The notes beneath the pieces were generated by a model. It saw nothing but the letters and a program-made list of their open reading frames with translations, was not told the origin of the DNA and ran no database searches. Positions 34,464-43,457 of a stretch of 64,000 nt of DNA are shown here, piece after piece. The DNA is from Streptomyces caeruleatus (GTDB lineage Bacteria > Actinomycetota > Actinomycetes > Streptomycetales > Streptomycetaceae): positions 158,355 through 222,354 of the forward strand of contig NZ_KQ948926.1 in the NCBI RefSeq assembly GCF_001514235.1, read 5' to 3'. Position 1 is the stretch's first letter. Each line of letters begins with the position of its first letter. Position numbers and translations under genes: made by a program.

Positions 34464-37049
34464 TCAGATCACGGTGTCCGAGCCGGTGCTCGGCGTGCCG
34501 TCGTCCGTGCTCTGGGGGGCGCTCGCGGAGCTGGTGGTCTCCGTGGGGCTGGAGGAGGCCGGTCCGCTGGCGGAGGTCGAGCTCGTCGGCGGTTCCGTCG
34601 GAGAGGTCGTCGGCTCGTCGGTCGGCGTCGGATCCTCCGTCGTCGGGTCCTCCGTCGGCGTCGGCTCGTCTGTGGTCGGCTCCTCCGTCGGCGGCTTGGT
34701 CGAAGAGGTCGGCGGCTTCGTCGGCGACGACGGTGGCTTCGTCGGCGAGTTCGAGGAACCGCCGCCGGGCTTCTGCGTCCCGCTCGGATCGTCCGACGGC
34801 TCCGTCGCGCCGTCCGTCGGCGTCGGGTCGTCCGACGTGCCGTACGTCCCGTCGGGGCCCGGGTCGGTGGGCCGGCTGGTGGCCGTGCCCGTGTCGCCGG
34901 AGCCCTTGCCGTCGTCGCCCTCGGCCCTGTCGGCGCCGATGCTGTCGTCGCCGATGCCCTGGCTGGCGGACGGGTTGACGCCGACCTGGGTGGCCGGGCT
35001 GTCGGTGTTGTTGTCGGAGGTGGCGCCGAGGGTCACCACCGTGCCGAGGACGGCCACGAGCAGGGCGCCCGAGCCGGCCGCGACGAGGTTGCGCCGGGCG
35101 AAGCCGCGGACGCCGCCACGGCCCTTGTGCGAGGTCGCCGGGGACGGCGACGGCGAGGGCGGCGAGGCGCGGTGGGTGACCAGCGTCGTGGCGTCACCGC
35201 CGGGCGGCGGGAACGCGGCGGCCGGTACGCCTCCGGGCGGCGACTGCGACTCCTCGTACCGCGCGTCCGGCACCTCCTCCCCCGCCGTCGCACCGAACGC
35301 GGCCACTCCCGGTGTCGTGCCGGAGCGGTCCGAGACCAGGGCGAGGGCACGGCGGCCGGCGACGGTGCCGCGCTTGTCGGCGAGGGCGCCGCGCAGGCCG
35401 ATGGAGGTCTCCAGCTCGGCGCGGGCCCGGTCCAGCCGGCCGCCGCAGAGCGCGAGGACGCCCAACTCGTGGTGGAAGTAGGCCTGTTCGGTGACCTCAC
35501 CGGCCAGGCGGGAGGCCTCGGCGCCGGCCCGCAGCACCCGCTCCCAGGCGCTCCAGTGCAGCCCGGCCGCGAACGCGGGTCCCGCCGTGCGGGCGAGCCG
35601 CACGGTCGGGCTCTCCTCGCCCTCGGTGGGCGGCGTCGTACCCGGCACGAGTACGCCGAGGGCGGCGAGCACGGCGTCCGCCTCGGCGCACACGCGCTCC
35701 GGGGTGACCGAGGGGTGGCCGGCCCACCAGGCGTAGTGCTGGGCGGCGGTGAGGGCGTGGTCCTGGACGTCCGCGGCGTATCCGGCAGCCGCCAGCTGGG
35801 CCTGCACACCGGCGGCGAGCCGGTAGCGGGAACCGACGGCCGAGACCAGCCCGCAGTCGGCGAGCTCGCCCAGCGCGGCGTCCGCGTGGGTGTCGCCGAC
35901 CAGCGCGGGCAGATGCGCCTGGTGCGGCACCTCGCCGCCGAGCGCGACGGCGAACCTCAGGGCGGTACGGGCCGAGGCGCTGAGCCGTGAGGCGAGCAGC
36001 GGGGCGGGTCCGGCCGCCTCGCCGAGGGAGGGCAGCGGTGTCTCCTCGCCGCGGCCCTCGGTGTCGTACGCCCCGTCGAAGGGCGCGTCGGCCGAGGGCG
36101 GGGTGTCCTCGAAGACGCCGTACTCGTCCACCGCGTCCGCGCCGGACCGCAGCCGGTCCCGCTGTCGCAGCAGGGCGCCGGCCTGGACGAACCTGAGGGG
36201 CAGGCCCTCCGACTCGAACCACAGGTCGCCCGCCCAGTTCGCCTCGTCCTCGGTGAGGACCCGGCCGACCTGGCGCTCCAGGAGCTCCACGCTCGCGGCC
36301 CGGTCGAACCCGGCGAGGGCGACCTCCTCGATGCCGGAGTCGACGGACGGCGCGGGCACGTCGGGCGTGGCGCCGAGCAGGAACGCGCACTCGGGGGTCG
36401 CGTCCAGCAGCTCGTCGAGGGCGGCGCCGCCGAACTCGACGTCGTCCAGCACGACGACCGCGCCGATCTCCCGCACGAAGCCGAGCAGTTCGTCCTGATC
36501 CGGGCGGTGCAGGGGAGCGCTGTAGACGGCGTAGAAGAGGTCGTACAGCAGGTCGTCCGGGGTGCGGTGGTAGCCGGTGAGCCGGACCACGCCGTCGGGG
36601 GCGAGGTCCGCGCAGTCCTCGGCGACCAGGTCGAGGAGGCTGGTGCGGCCGGCGCCCGGGGCGCCGACGAGGCGTACGGAGCGGCCGCGGGCGAGCATCC
36701 GGACCAGCTGTTCGCGCTCGTCCTGGCGGGCCAGCAGTGGCTCGGCGGGACGGGTCGGGCCGGGTGGGACGGGCGGCCTGGCTGCGCGGTCGACCTCGGC
36801 GCGTTCGGCCGGGGTCAGCTTCTCGGGCCGCGACGGGCGCTCCGCCGGCGGGCAGACCTCGATCTCGCTGCCGTCGACGGGGTTGACCGTGAGCAGGAAG
36901 TCGCCCGAGACCAGTTGCACGGTGCGGGCCAGTGCGGGCGCGTGCTGTCCGAAGTCGGTGGTGAGGGGGTCCCTGGGCGGGCGATGGCGCGACGACTGGC
37001 CGTCACCGTCATGGCCGTACTCCTCGGGTCCCCGGTTGTTCGGGTCCAT
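34464..37049 (-). CDS. Large membrane-anchored P-loop protein with Ser/Thr/Pro-rich tail
   Basis: Protein of 861 residues. Residues about 105-330 form an AAA/STAND-like ATPase domain. Its Walker A reads GAPGAGRTS with Arg135 where Lys is expected, and Walker B is VVVLDD near 210. A helical TPR-like region follows (about 380-580), then one membrane span (about 668-690, GSGALLVAVLGTVVTLGA). The C-terminal extracytoplasmic tail of about 170 residues is dominated by Thr, Pro, Ser, Asp and Glu (PTKPPT, EDPTTEDPTPTDEPT). The architecture suggests inside-to-outside signalling with a wall-spanning tail. Arg for Lys may impair hydrolysis. Function is unknown. The ATG at 37049 is preferred over a TTG at 37067. 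Confidence 0.8.
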   Translation of the reverse strand: MDPNNRGPEEYGHDGDGQSSRHRPPRDPLTTDFGQHAPALARTVQLVSGDFLLTVNPVDGSEIEVCPPAERPSRPEKLTPAERAEVDRAARPPVPPGPTRPAEPLLARQDEREQLVRMLARGRSVRLVGAPGAGRTSLLDLVAEDCADLAPDGVVRLTGYHRTPDDLLYDLFYAVYSAPLHRPDQDELLGFVREIGAVVVLDDVEFGGAALDELLDATPECAFLLGATPDVPAPSVDSGIEEVALAGFDRAASVELLERQVGRVLTEDEANWAGDLWFESEGLPLRFVQAGALLRQRDRLRSGADAVDEYGVFEDTPPSADAPFDGAYDTEGRGEETPLPSLGEAAGPAPLLASRLSASARTALRFAVALGGEVPHQAHLPALVGDTHADAALGELADCGLVSAVGSRYRLAAGVQAQLAAAGYAADVQDHALTAAQHYAWWAGHPSVTPERVCAEADAVLAALGVLVPGTTPPTEGEESPTVRLARTAGPAFAAGLHWSAWERVLRAGAEASRLAGEVTEQAYFHHELGVLALCGGRLDRARAELETSIGLRGALADKRGTVAGRRALALVSDRSGTTPGVAAFGATAGEEVPDARYEESQSPPGGVPAAAFPPPGGDATTLVTHRASPPSPSPSPATSHKGRGGVRGFARRNLVAAGSGALLVAVLGTVVTLGATSDNNTDSPATQVGVNPSASQGIGDDSIGADRAEGDDGKGSGDTGTATSRPTDPGPDGTYGTSDDPTPTDGATEPSDDPSGTQKPGGGSSNSPTKPPSSPTKPPTSSTKPPTEEPTTDEPTPTEDPTTEDPTPTDEPTTSPTEPPTSSTSASGPASSSPTETTSSASAPQSTDDGTPSTGSDTVI

Positions 37050-37311
37050 AGGTTTCAAGCCCCCCAAAAGCGTCGTGTGCCCAAGCCAAGCCCCTCCCGG
37101 CCTTGCTGCACACCGCGCTGTCGCTTCTGGTCCGGGCCCGCCGAGAAGGGTTTGTCTAGGTGGCGGGCAGCCGAACCCTAAACCTTTGCACAGTATCTAC
37201 GACAGACCGGGGTGCCGCGCCGTCCGAGACATCACAGTCTCGTGAGGATTGTGCGTGAGGTGCGCTTCGCAACCGGAACGCCCGACTGTCCCGCCCCATC
37301 CGTGCCGGGTG

Positions 37312-37635
37312 TCACACCCGGGGCAGGGACTCCACCCCGATACCGCCCTCGATCGCCAGGATCCGGTGCAGCCGGGTGGCCACCAGCAGGCGCTGCATCT
37401 GCGGCGGTACGCCGCGCAGCACCAGGCGTCGCCCGCAGCGGCCGGCCCGCCGGTGGGCCCCCATGATCACCCCGAGTCCGGTGGCGTCCCAGGAGACCAG
37501 CTCGGACAGGTCGAGCACCAGATCGCCGACTCCGTCGTCGACGGCCGAGTGCAGGACCGTACGGGCGTCCGCCGCGCTGCGGACGTCGAGGACGCCCCCG
37601 ACGACCAGTTCGGCGTGGTCGCCCCTGATGTGCAT
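37312..37635 (-). CDS. STAS-domain protein (anti-sigma factor antagonist type)
   Basis: Protein of 107 residues with a single STAS fold. The phosphorylatable-loop region reads VLDLSELVSWDATGLGVIMG. In SpoIIAA-type antagonists this loop has D-S-(S/T)-G. Here it is D-A-T-G, so the Ser is Ala and only the Thr could be phosphorylated. These proteins release sigma factors from anti-sigma kinases. No partner kinase or sigma factor gene is adjacent. The ATG at 37635 has GGGGAG upstream; the longer frame to 37734 is rejected. Confidence 0.82.
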   Translation of the reverse strand: MHIRGDHAELVVGGVLDVRSAADARTVLHSAVDDGVGDLVLDLSELVSWDATGLGVIMGAHRRAGRCGRRLVLRGVPPQMQRLLVATRLHRILAIEGGIGVESLPRV

Positions 37636-37842
37636 ATGCGCTCCCCAAGCGTGCGTCGTTGCTCCGCGATGCGTTGCCTGTGCTGTTCCTGTGCCTGTGT
37701 TTGCTACGAGTCTTCGCTGTGGCCGGTGATGCAACCTCTGACTGCGTTCAGCGGCCAGAGGTTGCCGTCTGTAAGCGAACCGATACCGAATTCACCCCAT
37801 CGCGTGATGGGCGCGAGGGTCTGTGCGGTGGTCTACGAAACC

Positions 37843-38691
37843 TCAGTAGCTGTAAAAGCCTTGCCCGCTCTTGCGGCCGATGTCACCCGCGTCCACCATC
37901 CGGCGCATCAGCTCCGGCGGGGCGAACTTCTCGTCCTGGGACTCGGTGTAGATGTTGCTGGTGGCGTGCAGCAGGATGTCGACGCCGGTGAGGTCGGCCG
38001 TGGCGAGCGGGCCCATGGCGTGGCCGAAGCCCAGCTTGCAGGCGAGGTCGATGTCCTCGGCGGTGGCGACGCCCGACTCGTACAGCTTGGTGGCCTCGAC
38101 GACGAGGGCCGAGATCAGCCGGGTGGTGACGAAGCCGGCCACGTCCCGGTTGACGACGATGCAGGTCTTGCCGACGGACTCGGCGAACTCCCGCGCGGTG
38201 GCGAGGGTTTCGTCGCTCGTCTTGTAACCGCGGACCAGCTCGACCAGCTGCATCATCGGCACCGGCGAGAAGAAGTGGACGCCGACGACCCGCTCGGGGC
38301 GCTCGGTGGCCGCCGCGATCTTGGTGATCGGGATCGCGGAGGTGTTGGAGGCGAGCACGGTGTCGTCCCGCACGATCTTGTCGAGCGCGCGGAAGATCTC
38401 GTGCTTGACCTCGAGCTTCTCGAAGACGGCCTCGATGACGACGTCCGCGTCGGCGGCGGCGTCCAGGTCGGTGGTCGCGGTGATCCGGGCGAGGGCGGCG
38501 TCGGCGTCGTGCGCCTCCAGCTTGCCCTTGCCGACGAACTTGTCGTACGACGCCTTGATGCCGTCGGTGCCACGCTTGAGAGCCTCGTCGGTGACGTCCC
38601 TGAGGACTACGTCCCACCCCGCCTGAGCGGAGACCTGGGCGATCCCGGAACCCATCAAGCCGGCGCCGATGACGGCAAGCTTCCGTGCCAC
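37843..38691 (-). CDS. 3-hydroxybutyryl-CoA dehydrogenase
   Basis: Protein of 282 residues. The N-terminal NAD-binding Rossmann motif is GAGLMGSGIAQ, and the catalytic His-Glu region includes VVGVHFFSPVPMMQLVELV. The C-terminal dimerisation domain ends GRKSGQGFYSY. It reduces acetoacetyl-CoA to 3-hydroxybutyryl-CoA or the reverse, a step linked to the thiolase product encoded at 20245-21441. It lies alone on the minus strand, 207 bp upstream of the STAS gene. Confidence 0.94.
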   Translation of the reverse strand: MARKLAVIGAGLMGSGIAQVSAQAGWDVVLRDVTDEALKRGTDGIKASYDKFVGKGKLEAHDADAALARITATTDLDAAADADVVIEAVFEKLEVKHEIFRALDKIVRDDTVLASNTSAIPITKIAAATERPERVVGVHFFSPVPMMQLVELVRGYKTSDETLATAREFAESVGKTCIVVNRDVAGFVTTRLISALVVEATKLYESGVATAEDIDLACKLGFGHAMGPLATADLTGVDILLHATSNIYTESQDEKFAPPELMRRMVDAGDIGRKSGQGFYSY

Positions 38692-38827
38692 TGTTGCGAC
38701 TCCCCTTTGAAACGCCTTACACCCTGTTTAGGTTGCTCTTCGGCGGACCTTAGCGCTCGTGAGGGACTGTGTGACCGGTTAGTAACGCGAGTCACGTCTC
38801 ATCTGACGGACATCACACCGGCACGGG

Positions 38828-39355
38828 TCATTGAGCGCCTCGGACGGCGTAGTTGAGCACCTTCGCGCTCAACAGCTCCTCGATGTCGTCGAGAAGTACG
38901 AGCATCTCGCGTGACACTTCGTCCGGATTGTGCCCCTTGAGCATCTCGCGGCCGACGGCGACGAAGACCGTCTGATGGATCCAGGCGATCTGACCGGCGA
39001 TCAGCCCCGGAAGCGGGTCACCTGCGGACGCGCCGGCCTCTTCGCGCAGGGTCGCTTCGAGGTGGTCGTGGATCTCCTGCTGGAGGCTCCAGAGCCGGGA
39101 CCGCAGCGGCGGCACCTCGTGGATGACGCGCATGAAACGGTCATAGCCCTCCATGAGGCCGAGCCGGGGCGAGACCGCCTCCGCCTCCGCGCGCAGCTCC
39201 CGCAGCACGGTCCGGGCGGCCGACTCCCCCTTGTCCCGGGCGCGCACCCAGCGGGAGAGCTGTTCCACGACTCCGGCGGAGCGGTCGAAGAAGAGGTCCT
39301 CCTTCGCCGGGAAGTAGTTGCAGACGGTGTTCACGGAGACGTCGGCGGCGCATGC
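38828..39355 (-). pseudogene. TetR regulator missing its N-terminal DNA-binding half
   Basis: Readable TetR sequence starts near ADVSVNTVCNYFPAKEDLF, the recognition helix and next helix, and continues to the normal C-terminus (about 170 residues). The first 30 or so residues of the helix-turn-helix domain are absent. Upstream in frame is only low-complexity Arg/Gly/Pro sequence. TVCNYF replaces the usual TVYNYF. The break point faces the truncated ABC ATPase gene, so one deletion appears to have removed both 5' ends and the shared promoter. A residual protein could not bind DNA normally. Confidence 0.75.
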
Positions 39356-39393
39356 CTCCGGCGGGAGAACCAGATCCGAGGGCGGGTGCGGAG

Positions 39394-39417
39394 CCCCCCT
39401 CCCCCTCCCCCTCCCCC
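39394..39417. repeat. CCCCCT repeats at deletion junction
   Basis: Three to four tandem CCCCCT units lie between the truncated TetR and ABC ATPase remnants, at the place where the divergent promoter should be. Confidence 0.6.
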
Positions 39418-39460
39418 GACGCGCCCAGCCCACGGCTCAGGCAGCCCGCCAGGGCACCGC

Positions 39461-40224
39461 GGCATCGATCTGACCGTCCGCGAGGGCGAGATCCTCGGTT
39501 TCCTCGGCCCGAACGGGGCCGGCAAGACGACGACCCTGCGGATGCTGACGACCCTGCTGGCGCCCACCGGGGGCGCGGCCACCGTGGCGGGCCACGACCT
39601 GGCGGCCGACCCGGCCGCGGTACGGCGGGTCTGCGGATACGTGGCCCAGTCGGGCGGCGTCGATCCGCAGATCACCGTGCGGGAGGAACTCGTCACCCAG
39701 GGCCGCCTGTACCGCCTGCCGAAGGCGCGGGCGCAGGCGCAGGCGCAGGCGCAGGCGCAGGCGCAGGCGCAGGCGGCCGAGCGTGCCGGGGAGTTGGCCC
39801 GCGACCTGGGGCTCACCGACCTCCTCGACCGCAAGGCCGGCGCCCTCTCCGGCGGGCAGCGGCGCCGGCTCGACATCGCGTTGGCGCTGACGCACCGCCC
39901 GAAGGTTCCTGTTCCTCGACGAGCCGACGACCGGCCTCGCCCCGGGCAGCCGGGCCGACCTGTGGGACCAGATCCGGTGCCTGCGCGACGAGCACGGCAC
40001 CACGGTCTTCCTCACCACCCACTACCTCGACGAGGCCGACGCCCTCGCCGACCGGCTGGTCGTCGTCGACCGGGGCGTGGTCGTCGCGGAGGGCACGCCG
40101 AGCGCGCTGAAGCTGGAGCACGGCGGCTCGATCGACGCCTCGCTCCAGGACACGTTCCTCGCCATCACCGGCCGCAGAGCCACGCCGGCCGACGCCGCCC
40201 CCGTAGCCGTATGGGAATCCTTAG
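39461..40224 (+). pseudogene. Frameshifted ABC transporter ATPase remnant
   Basis: Homology begins abruptly at GIDLTVREGEILGFLGPNGA, without the first 20-25 residues and start codon. Walker A (GPNGAGKTTT) and signature (LSGGQRRRLDIALAL) are in one frame. At 39906-39907 one extra T shifts the frame, after which [28 protein letters not shown] and [20 protein letters not shown] follow in the next frame. That frame has no stop before the permease. A GCGCAG microsatellite interrupts the helical domain. It resembles daunorubicin-resistance type ATPases. Confidence 0.85.
39731..39772 (+). repeat. Seven tandem GCGCAG hexamers
   Basis: Exactly seven perfect copies of GCGCAG (42 bp) inside the ABC ATPase remnant, encoding an Ala-Gln repeat between LPKARAQ and AAERAGEL. 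The surrounding protein family has no such repeat as I know it, so this is a local expansion. Confidence 0.9.
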
Positions 40225-40879
40225 ATGCTGTTCCAGGACACGGCCCTCATCTACGGCCGCTATCTCCGCCAGTCGTTGCGCTCTCGCTTCGCCCTGTTCT
40301 TCGGCGTGCTGATGCCGCTGCTGTACCTGCTGTTCTTCGGTCCGCTGCTGACGGATCTGCCGCTGGGCGAGGAGGGCAGTTCGTGGCAGGTGCTGGTGCC
40401 CGGGCTGCTCCTCCAACTCGGCCTGTTCGGGGCATCGTTCGCGGGCTTCGCGATCATCATCGAGAAGGGCCACGGCGTGGTGGAACGCATGCGCGTGACG
40501 CCCGTCAGCCGTCTCGCCCTGCTGCTGGGGCGCGTCTTGCGCGATGCCACCGTCTTCGTCTTCCAGGCGGTGCTGCTGTGCTGGCCGCGCTCGTGATGGG
40601 GCAGCGGGCTCCCCTGCCCGGTGTGCTGATCGGCTTCGCGTTCGTCGCGCTGCTGACGCTGTCGCTGGCCTCGCTGTCGTAAGCGCTCGCGATGAAGGTG
40701 CGCACGCCGCAGGAGTTCGGCCCGGCGGTCAACGCCATGACGATGCCGATGATGCTGCTGTCGGGCCTGATGCTGCCGATGGCTCTGGGACCGGCGTGTA
40801 CGGCGTCCTGGTCGCGCTCGGCTTCACCGCACTGGCCGTGACAGTCGGCACACGCGTGTTCCGAACCGCCGACGCGTAA
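40225..40879 (+). pseudogene. Decayed ABC-2 permease
   Basis: Starts normally as [20 protein letters not shown] and continues to FVFQAVLL. Loss of one base near 40572 shifts the frame to [20 protein letters not shown]. That frame hits TAA at 40680-40682 where LSYALAMK would need TAC. Reading on, KVRTPQEFGPAVNAMTMPMM is recognisable. A further deletion joins MALGPA directly to GVYGVLVALGFTALAVTVG in a third frame, ending at 40879. At least four lesions are present, so no functional permease can be made. Confidence 0.88.
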
Positions 40880-40892
40880 CTACGCTGGTCAC

Positions 40893-41465
40893 ATGGTCAA
40901 TCTGACGCGCATCTACACCAGGACCGGCGACCAGGGCACCACCGCCCTCGGCGACATGAGCCGGGTCGCCAAGACCGATCTGCGGATCTCGGCGTACGCC
41001 GACGCCAACGAGGCGAACGCGGTGATCGGCACGGCCATCGCGCTGGGCGGACTGGACGAGGAGGTCGTCAAGGTCCTCACCCGCGTGCAGAACGACCTGT
41101 TCGACGTGGGCGCGGACCTCTCGACGCCGGTGGTGGAGAACCCGGAGTTCCCGCCGCTCAGGGTCGAGCAGTCCTACATCGACAAGCTGGAGGCGGACTG
41201 CGACCACTTCCTCGAGGCGCTGGAGAAGCTGCGCTCCTTCATCCTCCCGGGCGGCACGCCGGGCGCGGCCCTGCTGCACCAGGCCTGCACGGTCGTACGC
41301 CGTGCGGAGCGCTCGACGTGGGCGGCGCTTGAGGTGCACGGCGAGGTGATGAACCCGCTGACGGCGACGTATCTGAACCGTCTGTCCGACCTCCTGTTCA
41401 TCCTGGCGAGGACGGCGAACAAGGAGGTCGGGGACGTGCTGTGGGTACCCGGCGGAGAGCGCTGA
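40893..41465 (+). CDS. PduO-type cob(I)alamin adenosyltransferase
   Basis: Protein of 190 residues. It has the ATP-binding N-terminus IYTRTGDQGTTALGD, DANEANAVIG, and the cobalamin-site motif RRAERSTWAA, with NRLSDLLFILAR at the C-terminal helix. It makes adenosylcobalamin, the cofactor of methylmalonyl-CoA and isobutyryl-CoA mutases, and so complements meaB and mce encoded at 19-22 kb. The start at 40893 lies 14 bp after the dead permease, and the gene appears intact. Confidence 0.94.
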   Translation: MVNLTRIYTRTGDQGTTALGDMSRVAKTDLRISAYADANEANAVIGTAIALGGLDEEVVKVLTRVQNDLFDVGADLSTPVVENPEFPPLRVEQSYIDKLEADCDHFLEALEKLRSFILPGGTPGAALLHQACTVVRRAERSTWAALEVHGEVMNPLTATYLNRLSDLLFILARTANKEVGDVLWVPGGER

Positions 41466-41471
41466 GCGGAT

Positions 41472-41490
41472 CGCGCCCCAAAGGGGCGCG
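41472..41490. terminator. Hairpin with conserved Streptomyces tail
   Basis: CGCGCCCC (41472-41479), loop AAA, GGGGCGCG (41483-41490). It is followed by GGGAACTGCGCGACCAGCC, which I recall as a very widespread Streptomyces intergenic sequence after such hairpins. It lies between convergent genes. Confidence 0.8.
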
Positions 41491-41535
41491 GGGAACTGCG
41501 CGACCAGCCGCGACGGACCCTTGGATGATCACGGC

Positions 41536-42117
41536 TTATCGGACCCGTTCCTTCGAGGTGACGAGGCTGTCGGCGTGCTCCGGCTCTGCCTTCGGCTGCT
41601 TCGGCCAGATCAGGTAGGCCAGCGCGACCAGGCCGTGGATCCCCGCGGCGCGCAGTGCCGCCCACTGGAAGGACCGCAGGGACGAGGTGTCGCCGTCCCC
41701 GACGTACCAGATCGCGCCCTGGAGCAGGGTGAGGGCCACCGCCGCCGCGAGGAGCGTGCGCAGCCACAGGCGGCCCTCGTGCCGGGCCCTCGCCATGCCG
41801 TACCGCGGCGGCTTCGGCGGGCGCGGGGCGCCGGCCAGGCGGTGGGCGGCGTGGCCGTCGAGCCAGCGGATCGTGTAGTGGCCGTACGCCACGGTGTAGC
41901 CGATGTAGAGCGCGGCCAGGCCGTGCTCCCAGCCGGGTTCGGCGCCGTTCTTGAGGTCGATCGCCGTCGCGACGAACAGGACCAGCTCCAGCACCGGTTC
42001 GCACAGCAGCAGCACCACGCTCGTACGACGCCACTTCAGCAGGTAGCGGACGGCCAGGCCCAGGGCCAGCAGCACCCAGAAGCCGACCTCGCAGGCGATG
42101 ATGAGGGCGACGATCAC
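41536..42117 (-). CDS. Integral membrane protein, function unknown
   Basis: Protein of 193 residues with about five hydrophobic segments (near 2-22, 32-52, 67-85, 120-138 and 150-168). A Pro-rich cytoplasmic loop (GAPRPPKPPRYG) sits in the middle and the tail is charged. It is divergent from the chiS gene and convergent with the adenosyltransferase. I recognise it only as a conserved Streptomyces membrane protein. Confidence 0.78.
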   Translation of the reverse strand: MIVALIIACEVGFWVLLALGLAVRYLLKWRRTSVVLLLCEPVLELVLFVATAIDLKNGAEPGWEHGLAALYIGYTVAYGHYTIRWLDGHAAHRLAGAPRPPKPPRYGMARARHEGRLWLRTLLAAAVALTLLQGAIWYVGDGDTSSLRSFQWAALRAAGIHGLVALAYLIWPKQPKAEPEHADSLVTSKERVR

Positions 42118-42206
42118 AACATGCTCCCTTCGGTCACCCTTCCAGGCTCCCGGCGGGCGCGGCCCCTTTCGTCGTCGGCGGTGACGAAACCGCCGTACAT
42201 CGAAAG

Positions 42207-43457
42207 ATGCAGTCCAGGACCCTCCCCCGGAATCAGGCGTCGGCCGCGGCCACCGTGTTGGATGGAGTCATGGCCCTCCCCCGCCCGCACCGCTTCGACG
42301 TGTACATCGCCATCGGCGGGCTGCTCGGCGGGCTGCTGCTGGTGGGCATCGGCCTGGCCACGCGGCCCGCCAAGGATCCGATCACGCTCTTCGACGGCCC
42401 CTGGCCGATCCTGGTGCCGCTCACCGTGATGGCCGGCTGCGAGCTGCTGCGCCGGGCGGCGCCGCGCGCGGCCCTGCTGATCGGCACGCCCGCGATCTGC
42501 GCGGACGTCTTCACCCAGGGCAACCTGGCCACGATCCTGATGTTCACCGACATCATGTACGCGGCCGTGCTGTACGGCCCGCTCGCCTCGGCCCGCCGTA
42601 TCCAGTGGATCACCGGTCTGCTCACGGTGGCCGGGACGCTGGTGCCGTTCGCGGTGTGGCGCGTCCCGGAGGCGCTGCTGATCGGCGTGGTCGTCGGTGT
42701 CGTGGCGTACGCGCCCGCCGCCACCGGCTGGATCGTCCGCAACCACCGCGACGCCGCCGAGGCCGCCCGGCTGCGCGCCGAACAGACCGCGCTGCTGGCC
42801 GAGGTGGACCGCGCCCAGGCCGTGACGTCGGAACGCGCCCGTATGGCACGGGAGTTGCACGACATGGTCGCCAACCATCTCTCCGCCATCGCCATCCACT
42901 CCACGGCCGCGCTCTCCCTCGACGACCCGAAGACCTCCCAGGAGGCTCTTTCCGTCATTCGCGAGAACAGCGTCGCGGGGCTCGCCGAGATGCGCCGGCT
43001 CATCGGCATCCTGCGTGACTCCAGCGGCGACACCGAACCGGTCGCCGCACCCACGCTGGACGGCCTCGACGCGCTGGCCGAGGGCGCCCGCGTCAACGGT
43101 CTCGACGTCCGCCTCGACGCGGAGCCCTGCGATGTCCCGGCCCCCGTCGAGCTCGCCGCCTACCGCATCGTCCAGGAGGCCCTGACCAACGCCCTCAAGC
43201 ACGCCTCCCCCGGCCGCGTCACGGTTGCCCTCACTCACCGGGACGGCTCCCTCAGCGTGGCCGTGTCCAGCCCGTTCGGTGACCGTGACGGGCCCCGCGC
43301 GCCCGGCTCGGGTGCCGGGCTCGTCGGGATGCGGGAGCGGGTCGGGCTGCTGGGCGGCGCGTTCGAGGCCGGTCCCGTCGACGACCCGGCCTCGACGCAC
43401 GGCAAGATCTGGGTCGTACGCGCCACGCTGCCCGTGTCCGAAGGAGACAGAGAATGA
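42207..43457 (+). CDS. chiS: Sensor histidine kinase ChiS (NarL/DesK type)
   Basis: Protein of 416 residues. About five membrane spans lie in residues 33-175, then a coiled-coil linker. The phospho-acceptor is His218 in MARELHDMVANHLSAIAI, and a HATPase domain carries ALTNALKHA and GAGLVGMRERVGLLGG. No large extracellular sensor domain is present. The stop overlaps chiR (ATGA) and the chitinase gene follows. This matches the chiS-chiR-chiC arrangement known from streptomycetes, where the pair induces chitinase. The ATG at 42207 is used; the ATG at 42270 is an alternative. Confidence 0.9.
   Translation: MQSRTLPRNQASAAATVLDGVMALPRPHRFDVYIAIGGLLGGLLLVGIGLATRPAKDPITLFDGPWPILVPLTVMAGCELLRRAAPRAALLIGTPAICADVFTQGNLATILMFTDIMYAAVLYGPLASARRIQWITGLLTVAGTLVPFAVWRVPEALLIGVVVGVVAYAPAATGWIVRNHRDAAEAARLRAEQTALLAEVDRAQAVTSERARMARELHDMVANHLSAIAIHSTAALSLDDPKTSQEALSVIRENSVAGLAEMRRLIGILRDSSGDTEPVAAPTLDGLDALAEGARVNGLDVRLDAEPCDVPAPVELAAYRIVQEALTNALKHASPGRVTVALTHRDGSLSVAVSSPFGDRDGPRAPGSGAGLVGMRERVGLLGGAFEAGPVDDPASTHGKIWVVRATLPVSEGDRE

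Noticed and set aside
37312..37734. Longer STAS protein with 33 extra N-terminal residues
   Set aside because: The extension has no ribosome binding site and unusual composition, while ATG 37635 has GGGGAG at proper spacing and starts the domain correctly.
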